Origin: Serratia marcescens subsp. marcescens ATCC 13880
GTDB lineage: Bacteria > Pseudomonadota > Gammaproteobacteria > Enterobacterales > Enterobacteriaceae
Length of the DNA stretch: 64,000 nucleotides
Direction of reading: 5' to 3'
NCBI RefSeq assembly: GCF_017299535.1
Contig: NZ_CP071238.1
Location: 1,674,001 to 1,738,000, forward strand
In this document: piece by piece, positions 14,197 to 23,231 of the stretch
Layout: every line of letters starts with the position of its first letter
Position numbering within the stretch: position 1 is the stretch's first letter
Position numbers and translations under genes: made by a program
Notes under the pieces: generated by a model
Seen by the model: the letters and a program-made list of their open reading frames with translations, nothing else
Told to the model about the DNA's origin: nothing
Databases searched by the model: none

Positions 14197-15129
14197 ATGC
14201 TGAACCAACCCCAAAGCGGTAACGATATGCCGCGTTTTGCCGGCCTCCCCACCATGATGCGCCTGCCCGCGGCCGAACAGGCGCGCGGTCTGGACGCCGC
14301 CTTCGTCGGCGTTCCGCTCGATATCGGCACCTCCAACCGCAGCGGCACTCGCTATGGCCCGCGCCAGATCCGCCAGGAATCGGTGATGATCCGCCCCTAC
14401 AACATGGGCACCGGCTCTGCGCCGTTCGAACGGCTGCAGGTGGCCGATCTGGGGGATGTCGCCATCAACCCCTACAGCCTGGCGGACAGCGTGCAGCGCA
14501 TCGAGGCGGCTTACCACGAGATCCTGGCGCACGGTTGCACGCCGTTGACGCTCGGCGGCGATCACACCCTGACGCTGCCGGTGCTGCGCGCCATTGCCCG
14601 TCGTCATGGTCCGGTCGGGCTGATCCACGTCGATGCGCATTCCGATACCAACGAGGAGATGTTCGGCGAACAACTGGCGCACGGCACCACTTTCCGCCGC
14701 GCGTTCGAGGAGGGGCTGCTGACGCCGGAAAAGGTGGTGCAGATTGGCCTGCGCGGCAGTGGCTATGCGGCGGACGACTTCGACTGGTCACGCCGTCAGG
14801 GCTTTCGTGTGGTGCCGGCCGAGGCCTGCTGGCACCGGTCGCTGACGCCGCTGATGGCGGAGATCCGAGAGCAGATGGGCGAAGCGCCGGTTTATCTCAG
14901 TTTCGATATCGACGGGCTGGATCCGGCCTTCGCACCGGGCACCGGCACGCCGGAGGTCGGCGGGCTGTCGGTTTGGCAAGGTCTGGAGATCGTGCGCGGC
15001 TGCCGTGGGCTGAACCTGGTCGGTGGCGACGTGGTGGAAGTGTCGCCGCCTTACGATCGCTCCGGCAACACCGCGCTGCTGGCCGCCAACCTGCTGTTTG
15101 AAATGTTGTGCGTGCTGCCGGCCCGTTGA
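14197..15129 (+). CDS. Ureohydrolase, guanidinobutyrase/guanidinopropionase-like
   Basis: This 310-aa arginase/agmatinase-family hydrolase has all manganese ligand motifs: G-G-D-H at 120-123, D-A-H-S-D at 146-150 and S-F-D-I-D-G-L-D-P at 235-243. The N-terminal G-N-D-M-P-R-F and S-V-M-I-R-P-Y-N-M around residue 65 resemble Pseudomonas GbuA/GpuA (4-guanidinobutyrase, 3-guanidinopropionase) rather than SpeB agmatinase. The predicted reaction is a guanidino acid plus water giving an amino acid and urea. It is first in an operon with two permeases and a C-N hydrolase. The exact substrate is unproven. Confidence 0.85.
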   Translation: MLNQPQSGNDMPRFAGLPTMMRLPAAEQARGLDAAFVGVPLDIGTSNRSGTRYGPRQIRQESVMIRPYNMGTGSAPFERLQVADLGDVAINPYSLADSVQRIEAAYHEILAHGCTPLTLGGDHTLTLPVLRAIARRHGPVGLIHVDAHSDTNEEMFGEQLAHGTTFRRAFEEGLLTPEKVVQIGLRGSGYAADDFDWSRRQGFRVVPAEACWHRSLTPLMAEIREQMGEAPVYLSFDIDGLDPAFAPGTGTPEVGGLSVWQGLEIVRGCRGLNLVGGDVVEVSPPYDRSGNTALLAANLLFEMLCVLPAR

Positions 15130-15206
15130 GGCCGGCGCACTGACTCTACCGGCGGAGCGGTTGCGTCGGGGCCCCTGATAACAATAACTACGGAGTGGAG
15201 GTACCC

Positions 15207-16592
15207 ATGAATCTCGATCTGCTGGTCGTGGTGTTTTACTTTCTGGTGATAGGCGCGGTGGGATGGATGGGCATTCGCCGCGCCAATTCCAAAGAGGCGT
15301 ATCTGGTGGCCGGGCGCAACCTGGGGCCGGGGCTGTATCTGGGCACGCTGTCGGCGGTGGTGCTCGGCGGCGCGTCGACCATCGGCAGCGTCAAACTCGG
15401 TTACACCTACGGTATCTCCGGCGTCTGGCTGTGCGGCGCGTTGGGGATGGGCATCGTGGTGCTGAGCCTGGTGCTGGCCAAGCCGCTGCTCAAGCTGAAG
15501 CTGTATACCGTCAGCCAGGTGCTGTCGCGGCGCTATCACCCGGCGGCGCGGGTCACCAGCGGCGCGATCATGCTGGCGTATGACCTGATGGTGGCGGTGA
15601 CCTCGATCATCGCCATCGGCAGCGTGATGCAGGTGATGTTCGGCCTGTCGTTCAGCGCATCCATCCTGCTCGGCGGCGGGCTGGTGGTGCTGTATTCGAC
15701 GCTGGGCGGCATGTGGTCGCTGACGCTGACCGACATCATTCAGTTCATCATCATGACCGTCGGCATGATGCTGGTGCTGATGCCGATGAGCATCGTCAAG
15801 GCCGGCGGCTGGGAGGCGTTCACCAGCCTGCTGCCCGCCGGTTACTACCAACTGTCGTCGATCGGGCTGGACACCATTCTGGTGTTCTTCCTGATCTACT
15901 TCTTCGGCATTCTGATCGGCCAGGACATCTGGCAGCGGGTGTTCACCGCCCGCAGCGCCAACGTGGCGCGCTTCGCCGGGCTGGGGGCGGGCGTCTATTG
16001 CGTGCTGTACGGCGTGACGGGCGCGCTGATCGGCATGGCCGGCAAGATCGTGCTGCCGTCGCTCAGCAACACCGACGGCGCCTTCGCCGCCATCGCGCAG
16101 GCGGTGTTGCCGGTCGGCGTCAGCGGGCTGGTGGCCGCCGCGGCCCTGGCGGCGCTGATGTCCACCGCCAGCGCTTGTTTGCTGGCGTCTTCGACCATCG
16201 CGCTGGAGGACGTGCTGCCGGCCATCCGCCGTAAACCTTCCGGCGGGCTGGCCGCCGGGCGCTTCACCACGCTTTTCATGGGCGCGGTCATGCTGGGGCT
16301 GGCGTTTGTGGTGCGCGACGTGCTGGCGGCGCTGACGCTGGCTTACAACCTGTTGGTGGGCGGCATGCTGATCCCGCTGGTGGGGGCGATCTTCTGGCCG
16401 CGCGCGACCAGCGCCGGGGCCATCGCCAGCATGCTGACCGGCAGCCTGTGCGTGGTGGGGCTGATGATCTGGCACGGCATCGACGCCAACAGCCCGATCT
16501 ACGGCGGTCTGCTGGGCGGCGGCGTCGCCTTCGTGTTGGGCAGCTTGCTGAGCCGCCCGGCAGCGCAGCTGCAGCCGCAAACCGAGCGTTGA
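15207..16592 (+). CDS. Sodium:solute symporter (SSS family)
   Basis: A 461-aa protein with about 12-13 membrane segments. S-K-E-A-Y-L-V-A-G-R-N-L near residue 35 and the following small-residue helix (L-S-A-V-V-L-G-G-A-S-T-I-G-S-V) are typical of SSS transporters such as PanF/PutP. The ATG at 15207 follows GGAGGT; a GTG four codons upstream is less likely. It starts 77 bp after the ureohydrolase. A guanidino-acid uptake role is suggested by context: Pseudomonas guanidinopropionate loci also pair a ureohydrolase with such a permease. Confidence 0.88.
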   Translation: MNLDLLVVVFYFLVIGAVGWMGIRRANSKEAYLVAGRNLGPGLYLGTLSAVVLGGASTIGSVKLGYTYGISGVWLCGALGMGIVVLSLVLAKPLLKLKLYTVSQVLSRRYHPAARVTSGAIMLAYDLMVAVTSIIAIGSVMQVMFGLSFSASILLGGGLVVLYSTLGGMWSLTLTDIIQFIIMTVGMMLVLMPMSIVKAGGWEAFTSLLPAGYYQLSSIGLDTILVFFLIYFFGILIGQDIWQRVFTARSANVARFAGLGAGVYCVLYGVTGALIGMAGKIVLPSLSNTDGAFAAIAQAVLPVGVSGLVAAAALAALMSTASACLLASSTIALEDVLPAIRRKPSGGLAAGRFTTLFMGAVMLGLAFVVRDVLAALTLAYNLLVGGMLIPLVGAIFWPRATSAGAIASMLTGSLCVVGLMIWHGIDANSPIYGGLLGGGVAFVLGSLLSRPAAQLQPQTER

Positions 16593-16608
16593 AAGGACGA
16601 GGTGGGAC

Positions 16609-18036
16609 ATGAACAATCGCAATGTGGCGCCACGCCCCAAAATTGAAGTGCGCTCGATAGACTATGTGCCCCGTCACGAGCGGCATGGCAAGGTTTGGCA
16701 TCAGGCGCCGTTTTGGTTTACCGGTAATTTCGTTTTGACGACGATGGTGGTCGGTTTCACCGGCCCGGCGTTGGGGTTGGGCGCGCTTTATTCGATGCTG
16801 GCCATTGCCGTCGGCGTGGGGTTCGGCACGTTCTTCATGGCGTGTCATGCCAATCAGGGGCCGCGCATGGGGCTGCCGCAGATGATCCAGTCGCGGGCCC
16901 AATTCGGCCTGCGTGGCGCCATCGTCCCCTTTGCCGCCGTGGTGTTTGTTTACATCGGTTTCAACGTGTTCAACGTTATTCTCGCGACCGATGCGATCAA
17001 CACGGTGTTGCCGGGGCACCGTCTGCCTTGGTATGCGTTGCTGATCGCGGTGGCCGTGCTGTTGGCGATCGTCGGCCACGATATGCTGCATGCGGTGCAG
17101 CGCTGGCTGACCTATGTGATGATGGCGGTGTTCGGTGTGCTGACGGTCGGCGCCGTGTTGTCGCTGCGGATGGACGCCGTTGTCGGCGCCGGGCATTTCT
17201 CGTGGGCGGCCTTTTTGATTCAGCTGTCGGCCGCCGCCGGCTATCAAATCAGCTACGCAGTGTACGTTTCCGACTACTCGCGTTATTTACCGCATGAAAC
17301 GCCGTCTGCCAACGTGATCTTTTGGACCTACCTGGGGGCGGCCGGATCGGCGCTTTGGCTGATGTCGCTGGGCGCGTTTCTGGCTTCAACCTTACCGGCC
17401 CCCGATGCGATCGGCAGCGTACAGGCGGTGGGGAATGCCGTCTATCCTGGGTTTGGCACGTTGGCTGTGCTGATCGCCGTGCCCTCGCTGGTCGGTATCA
17501 TGGCGGTCAACTGTTATGGCGCGATGCTGACCAGCCTCAGCGCGATTGACGCATTCCGTAAAGTGACGCCGACGTTAAAATTACGCATGACCGGCATTGG
17601 CGTCGTCGCTATGACGGTGTTTGCGGTGGCGTTGGCCATCCCGGCGAGCTATCTCGCCAGCTTCAATACCTTCGTGCTGCTGATGCTGTATTTCCTGGTG
17701 CCTTGGACGGCGGTGAACCTGATGGACTTTTACGTGGTGCGCGGCGGGCATTACGCGATTGGTGAAATCTTCAACCCGGCGGGGATCTACGGCCGCTGGG
17801 GCGGCTCCGGTCTGACGGCCTACGCGATCGGCCTGCTGGCGATGGTGCCGTTCATGACGTTGGGCTTTTACACCGGTCCCTTTGCTGTTTTACTGGGCGG
17901 CGCGGATATCGCTTTTCTGATCGGCCTGCTGGTGGCCGGGAGCGTTTATGTCGTAATGTGCCGGAAGCTCGATCTCGAAGCCGAACGGCGGGTGGCGTTG
18001 CGCTGCGAGGGGTTATTGGAAGGAGAACAGGAGTGA
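16609..18036 (+). CDS. NCS1-family permease (purine/cytosine/allantoin/hydantoin type)
   Basis: A 475-aa membrane protein with about 12 hydrophobic segments. The N-terminus (I-E-V-R-S-I-D-Y-V-P-x-x-E-R-H-G) and Y-V-S-D-Y-S-R-Y-L-P near residue 220 are hallmarks of nucleobase:cation symporter-1 members. It starts 16 bp after the SSS gene and its stop overlaps the GTG of the C-N hydrolase (GTGA). Two unrelated permeases in one operon suggest uptake of two substrates or of substrate and by-product. The substrate cannot be assigned. Confidence 0.87.
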   Translation: MNNRNVAPRPKIEVRSIDYVPRHERHGKVWHQAPFWFTGNFVLTTMVVGFTGPALGLGALYSMLAIAVGVGFGTFFMACHANQGPRMGLPQMIQSRAQFGLRGAIVPFAAVVFVYIGFNVFNVILATDAINTVLPGHRLPWYALLIAVAVLLAIVGHDMLHAVQRWLTYVMMAVFGVLTVGAVLSLRMDAVVGAGHFSWAAFLIQLSAAAGYQISYAVYVSDYSRYLPHETPSANVIFWTYLGAAGSALWLMSLGAFLASTLPAPDAIGSVQAVGNAVYPGFGTLAVLIAVPSLVGIMAVNCYGAMLTSLSAIDAFRKVTPTLKLRMTGIGVVAMTVFAVALAIPASYLASFNTFVLLMLYFLVPWTAVNLMDFYVVRGGHYAIGEIFNPAGIYGRWGGSGLTAYAIGLLAMVPFMTLGFYTGPFAVLLGGADIAFLIGLLVAGSVYVVMCRKLDLEAERRVALRCEGLLEGEQE

Positions 18037-18845
18037 AGGAAAAAATCAGCGTCGCATGCTGCCAGTTAGCGTTGCGGGTAGGGGAAGCGGATCACAATCG
18101 GGCGCTGTCCGCCCAGGCTATTCGCCGGGCGGCGCAGCGCGGCGCCAACGTCATCGTGTTGCCGGAGTTGGTGAACAGCGGCTACGTGCTGCGCGATAAG
18201 GCGGAGGCGCTGGCGTTGGCCGAAGCCGAGGACGGGCCTAGCCTCAGCTTGTGGGGGGCCCTGGCGCGCGAGTTGGATGTGGCGATCGTCGCCGGTTTCT
18301 GCGAGCGGCTGCCCGATGGCGGGGTGGCCAACAGCGCGGCGTTGATCGATGCGCAGGGCGTGAGGGCGATTTACCGCAAGGCCCACCTGTGGCATGAGGA
18401 GAGCACGATCTTTACCCCTGGCGATCGGCCGCCGCCGGTCGTCGAGACGCGCTTTGGTCGGTTGGCGGTGATGATCTGCTACGATCTTGAATTCCCCGAA
18501 TGGGTGCGGCTGCCGGCGCTGGCCGGCGCTCAGCTGCTGTGCGCACCGGTCAACTGGCCGCTGGCGCCGCGCCCACAGGGCGAACGGCCGGCGGAGATGG
18601 TGAAGGCGCAGGCCAACGCCGCCGTCAATCGGCTGTTCATCGCGGTGTGCGATCGTTGCGAAACGGAACGCGGCGTTGCGTGGATCGGCGGATCGGTGAT
18701 CGTCGACGCCGATGGCTATCCGTTGACGCAGAGCCTGACAGGCGAAGGCATGGTGCTGGCATCGATGGATATCGGCGAGGCCGATGACAAACACATCGGC
18801 CGCCACAATCACGTGCATCGCGATCGGCGGCCGATGCTGTATTGA
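18033..18845 (+). CDS. Carbon-nitrogen hydrolase (nitrilase superfamily)
   Basis: A 270-aa nitrilase-superfamily hydrolase with a complete catalytic triad: Glu45 in V-L-P-E-L, Lys116 in Y-R-K-A-H-L and Cys149 in M-I-C-Y-D-L-E-F-P-E. It resembles N-carbamyl-amide and omega-amidase types (AguB-like). The start is GTG at 18033, overlapping the NCS1 stop codon, with AGGAGAACAGGAG upstream, so translation is coupled. In this operon it may hydrolyse an amide or carbamoyl intermediate related to the guanidino substrate (inference). Confidence 0.86.
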   Translation: MKEKISVACCQLALRVGEADHNRALSAQAIRRAAQRGANVIVLPELVNSGYVLRDKAEALALAEAEDGPSLSLWGALARELDVAIVAGFCERLPDGGVANSAALIDAQGVRAIYRKAHLWHEESTIFTPGDRPPPVVETRFGRLAVMICYDLEFPEWVRLPALAGAQLLCAPVNWPLAPRPQGERPAEMVKAQANAAVNRLFIAVCDRCETERGVAWIGGSVIVDADGYPLTQSLTGEGMVLASMDIGEADDKHIGRHNHVHRDRRPMLY

Positions 18846-18919
18846 AGCGGCGGGTCTGTCGGCGGATCCGGCTGCCCCGCCGATCGTTTCTCCGGCGGGA
18901 AAATCCGCCGTTTTGGCGC

Positions 18920-19903
18920 TTACAGCCAGCCCGATTTCTTCAGCTTCTGATACAGGAAAATACAGCCGACGGCGGTCGCCCCCAGCGTGGCGTGATAGGC
19001 CCATGGGAATTTCAACTCCGGCATGTCGGCGAAGTTCATGCCGTACAGGCTGAAGATCACCGTCGGGATGGCCAAAATCGCCCCCCAACCCGCCAGCCGT
19101 TTCACCACTTCGTTTTGTTTGACCGTCACCAGCGCCAGGTTGACGTGCATGGCGTTGGTCAGCATTTCGCGCATGTCGTCGATGTTGCTGACCACCTGAT
19201 GCGCGTGATCCTGCACGTCGCGCACGTAGGCGCGCAGCTCTTTCGGGATCACCTCTTCGTGCAGGCGGATCAGCTGGTTGCAGATTTCATCCATCGGCAG
19301 CGCGGCGTTGCGCAGCGCCAACAGGTGGCGGCGCAGGGTATAGACGTTCTCGATCGCCGCCTGATCGAACTCCGACTGAAACATGTTGGCTTCGATGTTC
19401 TCGATGGTGCTCTCGAAGCGCGTCACCACGCTGCGGTAGTTATCCACCACGAAGTCCAACACCGAATAGAGGGCGAAGCCCGGCCCGCGGCACATCTGCT
19501 TGTGGTTCTCTTCCGCTTTGGCGCGGATCGGCGCGTAACTGGGCGAGGCGCCGTGGCGCACCGTCACCAGAAAGTTTTTGCCGACGAAGAAGTGGGTTTC
19601 TCCGTATTCGATTTCGTCGTGCTCGCCCCACTGGGCGGTTTTCACCACGATGAACAGCGAGTCGCCGTAGGTCTCCAGCTTCGGCCGCTGGTGCGCGCAC
19701 AGCGCGTCTTCGATCGCCAAATCGTGCAGGCCGAACTCCTCCTGCACCTTGCGCATAAACGCCGGCTCCGGCTGCCGCAACCCCAGCCAGACGAAGGTGT
19801 CCGGCTGTTTGACCACCTCGCTGATATCGTCGATGGTCACTTCGCCCAGCCGTTGGCCGGCTTTGTACGCCACACAGTTCACCACCATGCTTTTGTTGTC
19901 CAT
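18920..19903 (-). CDS. CorA-family divalent cation channel
   Basis: About 327 aa. A long soluble N-terminal domain is followed by two C-terminal membrane helices; the signature Y-G-M-N-F sits at the end of the first, with M-P-E-L in the periplasmic loop and a lysine-containing C-terminus. This is the CorA Mg2+/Co2+ (or ZntB) fold, a pentameric channel. The start M-D-N-K-S-M-V-V is preferred; an ATG 15 bp earlier is possible. Its 5' end lies next to, but does not overlap, the end of the GNAT gene on the same strand. It is not at the usual corA location, so I leave the symbol blank. Confidence 0.85.
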   Translation of the reverse strand: MDNKSMVVNCVAYKAGQRLGEVTIDDISEVVKQPDTFVWLGLRQPEPAFMRKVQEEFGLHDLAIEDALCAHQRPKLETYGDSLFIVVKTAQWGEHDEIEYGETHFFVGKNFLVTVRHGASPSYAPIRAKAEENHKQMCRGPGFALYSVLDFVVDNYRSVVTRFESTIENIEANMFQSEFDQAAIENVYTLRRHLLALRNAALPMDEICNQLIRLHEEVIPKELRAYVRDVQDHAHQVVSNIDDMREMLTNAMHVNLALVTVKQNEVVKRLAGWGAILAIPTVIFSLYGMNFADMPELKFPWAYHATLGATAVGCIFLYQKLKKSGWL

Positions 19904-19914
19904 CTGTCCATCCA

Positions 19915-20334
19915 TCAATCAGTCAGGGTTTTGGTAAGAAAATAGCACTCGTGTTCCACCGGATACTCTTTCAGCGTCATTTGCAACTGATAGCCGAGCT
20001 TTTCGTAGAACGGCCGCGCCTGGAAGCTGAAGGTGTCGAGACGGGCGTAGCGGCAGCCGCGCGCCTGCGCCTCGTGCTCGGCGGCGCGCATCAGCCGGCC
20101 GCCGAGGCCGCTGCCGCGCTGGGTATCCGCCACCCACAGCCACTCGACGCTCAGCCAGTTGCCCCAGGTTTCGGCGGTCAGGCCGCCGATCACCGTGCCG
20201 GCTTCGTCGCGCGCATAGACGCTGAGCGGCTTGCGGTGGCTGGCGTCGATATGCGGCAGGTTGTAAGCGCGCAGGCCTTGCCTGATCGCATCGAGGGTAT
20301 GTTCGTCAATCGCGTCGGTAACGGTAATGTCCAT
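19915..20334 (-). CDS. GNAT-family N-acetyltransferase
   Basis: A 139-aa protein. The acetyl-CoA-binding motif A is R-G-S-G-L-G-G-R-L-M near residues 80-90, preceded by V-E-W-L-W-V-A and followed by C-R-Y-A-R-L-D-T-F-S-F-Q-A-R-P-F-Y-E-K-L-G-Y. The ATG at 20334 follows AGGAGG. The frame stays open for 25 more codons without a credible start. It lies 11 bp upstream of the CorA-like gene; the substrate is unknown. Confidence 0.88.
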   Translation of the reverse strand: MDITVTDAIDEHTLDAIRQGLRAYNLPHIDASHRKPLSVYARDEAGTVIGGLTAETWGNWLSVEWLWVADTQRGSGLGGRLMRAAEHEAQARGCRYARLDTFSFQARPFYEKLGYQLQMTLKEYPVEHECYFLTKTLTD

Positions 20335-20465
20335 TTTTCCTCCTGGGTTATGGATTAACTTAAGCACACTGCGGCTAAAAGGCAACCCGTTGAAATGTAA
20401 TGTAAACACCCATTCCGATGGGCTGGACTACACTAAACGGGTCATTTCATCTTCAGGAGGACGCC

Positions 20466-21566
20466 ATGCCCCGATTGACTCTGCTGGCCGGTTTGCTGCT
20501 GTGCAGCGGCCTGCTGCACGCCGCGCCGACGGTCAGCCAATTGCAGGACGGCCTGGAACACCCGTGGTCGCTGGCCTTCTTGCCGGCGGAACAAGGCCTG
20601 CTTATCACCGAACGGCCCGGCCGGCTGCGGCTGTGGCAGCAAGGCAAAGGCCTGTCGCCGCCGATCGCCGGCGTGCCGCAGGTCTACGCCGAAGGACAGG
20701 GCGGCCTGCTGGAGGTGTTGCCGGCGCCCGACTTCGTCGCCAGCCGCCGGGTGTACCTGAGCTTCGCCGAATCGGGCGAGGGCGGCAAAGCCGGTACGGC
20801 GGTCGGCTATGGCCGCCTGAGTGACGACGGCGCGCGGCTGGAAAACTTTAAGGTGATCTTCCGTCAGCAGCCCAAGCTGTCGGTCGGCAATCACTTTGGC
20901 GGCAAGCTGGCGTTCGATCGGCAGGGCTACCTGTTTATCGCGCTGGGCGAAAACAACCAGCGGCCGACGGCGCAGGAGACCGACAAGCTGCAGGGCAAGC
21001 TGGTGCGGCTGACCGCCGAGGGCACGATACCACCTGATAATCCCTGGGTCGGCCAGGCAGGTAAACGCCCGGAGGTCTGGTCTTACGGCCACCGTAATCC
21101 CCAGGGGCTGGCGCTGAACCCGTGGAGCGGCGCGATCTGGGAACACGAGCACGGCCCGCGCGGCGGCGATGAACTCAATATCCCGCTGCCGGGTAAAAAC
21201 TACGGCTGGCCGCTGGCCACCTACGGCATCAACTATTCCGGCCAGCCGATCCCGGAGGCCAAAGGGGAGCGGGTGCCCGGCACCGAACAACCGCTGCACT
21301 ATTGGCGAGTCTCACCTGGCCTCAGCGGCATGGCGTTCTATGATGGGCAGCGCTTCCCCGCCTGGCGGCATTCGCTGTTCATCGGCGCGCTGGCGCAAAA
21401 GGCACTGATTCGCCTGACGCTGGAGGGTGACAAAGTGGTGGCGGAAGAGCGGCTGCTGGGCGATCGCGGCGAACGCATCCGCGAGGTGCGCAGCGGGCCG
21501 GATGGCTATTTGTATCTGCTGACGGACGAACGGGACGGCAAGCTGCTGAAGGTCGGGGCGTCGTAA
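20466..21566 (+). CDS. yliI: PQQ-dependent aldose dehydrogenase, YliI type
   Basis: A 366-aa periplasmic beta-propeller enzyme. An N-terminal signal peptide (L-L-A-G-L-L-L-C-S-G-L-L-H-A-A) is followed by H-P-W-S-L-A-F-L-P and blades containing G-N-H-F-G-G-K-L-A-F, S-Y-G-H-R-N-P-Q-G-L-A and E-H-E-H-G-P-R-G-G-D-E-L. These are hallmarks of soluble glucose/aldose sugar dehydrogenases that use PQQ. The ATG at 20466 follows AGGAGG. Gene order with gstB and dacC nearby matches E. coli yliI-gstB-dacC. No pqq genes are in the window, so activity depends on PQQ made elsewhere or imported. Confidence 0.9.
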   Translation: MPRLTLLAGLLLCSGLLHAAPTVSQLQDGLEHPWSLAFLPAEQGLLITERPGRLRLWQQGKGLSPPIAGVPQVYAEGQGGLLEVLPAPDFVASRRVYLSFAESGEGGKAGTAVGYGRLSDDGARLENFKVIFRQQPKLSVGNHFGGKLAFDRQGYLFIALGENNQRPTAQETDKLQGKLVRLTAEGTIPPDNPWVGQAGKRPEVWSYGHRNPQGLALNPWSGAIWEHEHGPRGGDELNIPLPGKNYGWPLATYGINYSGQPIPEAKGERVPGTEQPLHYWRVSPGLSGMAFYDGQRFPAWRHSLFIGALAQKALIRLTLEGDKVVAEERLLGDRGERIREVRSGPDGYLYLLTDERDGKLLKVGAS

Positions 21567-21579
21567 CGCCCCGCACGCG

Positions 21580-22200
21580 TCAGGTGAGCTCGCTCATCAC
21601 GCCGCGTTGATAGGCCGGGCGAGCGCGCAGCTGCTGATACCAGCGCTCCATGTTCGGCCGCGGGCGGCGGGCGATCGGCATCTCGAACCAGCCGTAGGCG
21701 AAGCTGCCGAGCGGGATATCGCCGAAGCCGAATGCGTCGCCGGAGAGGTAAGGCTGGTGCGCCAGCGTCTGTTCAATGACGTCGAAGTGTTTTTCCAGCG
21801 TGGCGATCGCCGCTTCGATTTTCGCCATGTCGCGCTGCTCCGGCGCGGTGCGGATCAGGCCCCAAAAGACGATGGTGAAGGCCGGAACGATAGTCGAGGT
21901 GGTCCAGTCCATCCATTTCTCGGCGGCGGCGCGCGCCTGCAGATCTTGCGGATAGAACGCCGCGTCGCCGAATTTCGCCGCCAGGTAGCGCACGATGGTG
22001 TTGGACTCCCACAGCACGAAGTCATCGTCCTGCAGCAGCGGCACCAGGCCGTTCGGGTTCAACGCGCGGTAACTCTCTTCGTTGACCTTGCCGAACGCGC
22101 CGCCGGCGTTGATGTGGGTATAGCTCAGCCCCAGTTCGGCGGCGCACCACAGCACCTTCCTGACGTTGTTCGAATTCTCACGACCCCAAATGGTCAGCAT
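21580..22200 (-). CDS. gstB: Glutathione S-transferase, GstB/YliJ-like
   Basis: A 206-aa two-domain GST. The N-terminal thioredoxin fold begins M-L-T-I-W-G-R-E-N-S-N-N-V-R-K-V, with L-N-P-N-G-L-V-P-L-L and W-E-S-N-T-I-V-R-Y-L forming the glutathione site. The C-terminal helical domain has the N-capping F-G-D-I-P-L-G-S-F. It closely resembles E. coli GstB and sits next to yliI as there, though convergent with it here. The symbol is by homology and synteny. Confidence 0.82.
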   Translation of the reverse strand: MLTIWGRENSNNVRKVLWCAAELGLSYTHINAGGAFGKVNEESYRALNPNGLVPLLQDDDFVLWESNTIVRYLAAKFGDAAFYPQDLQARAAAEKWMDWTTSTIVPAFTIVFWGLIRTAPEQRDMAKIEAAIATLEKHFDVIEQTLAHQPYLSGDAFGFGDIPLGSFAYGWFEMPIARRPRPNMERWYQQLRARPAYQRGVMSELT

Positions 22201-22289
22201 GGGATAACTCCGTTAGCGGATTAAAGACCCTTAATACCTACGCCACAATGCGCTTTTTGTCACACCGCAGGGCATTTTTTGTCTGCCGA

Positions 22290-22946
22290 TCAACGCTCCC
22301 AGCGGCACACTTCCCAGCCGCGCTCCGCCGCCAGCGCGCTCAACTCGCTGTCGGGGTTGATCACCGTGGCGCTGTCGACGAATTGCAGCATCGCCTTGTC
22401 GTTGAGGGAGTCGCTGTAGCCGTGGCTGTGCTCGAATTTCAGGTGCGGATGCTGCGCCAGCCAGTGCTGCAGGCGGATCACCTTGCCCTGTTGGTAGGTC
22501 ATGGTGCCGTAGGTGTGGCCGGTGAAGCGGCCGTCGCTGATTTCCACGCCGATCGCCAGCGCATCGTCGGCGCCGAGCTGTTCGGCGATCGGCGCCACCA
22601 GGTGTTCGCCGGTGGCGGAGATCACCAGGATGCAGTCGCCGCGTTCGCGGTGCCACTGCAGGCGTTCACGGGCGGCGGGATAGACGCGCGGCAGGATGTC
22701 GCGCCGGATGTAGCGTTGCACCCAGCCGGCCACGGTTTGCACGCTCAGGCCGGTCAGCGGCGCCAGCGTGGCCTGCATGTAGTCCTCCATCGACAGCTTG
22801 CCCTGATAATAGAGCTGCATCAGCTGCTGCTCCTGCAGTTCCAGCTCCGCCGGCGCGAAGCCCTGGCCGACCAGCCAGCGGATCCACAGGCTGGCGCTGT
22901 CATCGTCAATCAGGGTTTCATCCAGGTCGAATAAGGCTAAATCCAT
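22290..22946 (-). CDS. HAD-IB family phosphatase
   Basis: A 218-aa SerB-like HAD hydrolase. Motif I is F-D-L-D-E-T-L-I (Asp at 6 and 8), motif II is V-I-S-A-T-G-E, a lysine lies in Q-Q-G-K-V-I, and motif IV is Y-S-D-S-L-N-D. The cap inserted after motif I is short, as in subfamily IB enzymes that dephosphorylate phosphoserine or phospholipid heads. No transmembrane segment is seen. The ATG at 22946 gives the conserved N-terminus. It appears to be a single-gene unit; the substrate is unknown. Confidence 0.87.
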   Translation of the reverse strand: MDLALFDLDETLIDDDSASLWIRWLVGQGFAPAELELQEQQLMQLYYQGKLSMEDYMQATLAPLTGLSVQTVAGWVQRYIRRDILPRVYPAARERLQWHRERGDCILVISATGEHLVAPIAEQLGADDALAIGVEISDGRFTGHTYGTMTYQQGKVIRLQHWLAQHPHLKFEHSHGYSDSLNDKAMLQFVDSATVINPDSELSALAAERGWEVCRWER

Positions 22947-23231
22947 CAGTATTTCTCCGGCAGGCAGGGTATGAGGTTGTTTACAGGATAGCGGATAGCG
23001 CACGTCGCCAGCCAGCGGCGTCGGCGAAATTGCGCAGAGCATAAGAAACATTGATGACGGTTTTGCGACAGTTTGTTGAACGTTTGCATAACTTAGAACG
23101 CAACAATATTGGCCGTCCCGGCGAGCGCGATGGTAACTATGGGGCAAATGCAGCTACCCGCCAGGGAGTGACAATGTTGATTATTCGCCTGTACGGCAGC
23201 CCGATCGTGATCGGGGAAGAAGAGGAACCGC

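Noticed and set aside
15051..16640. A 529-codon minus-strand frame opposite the SSS transporter gene
   Set aside because: Gln/His/Arg-rich shadow frame with no domain; the plus-strand transporter has a clear signature and RBS.
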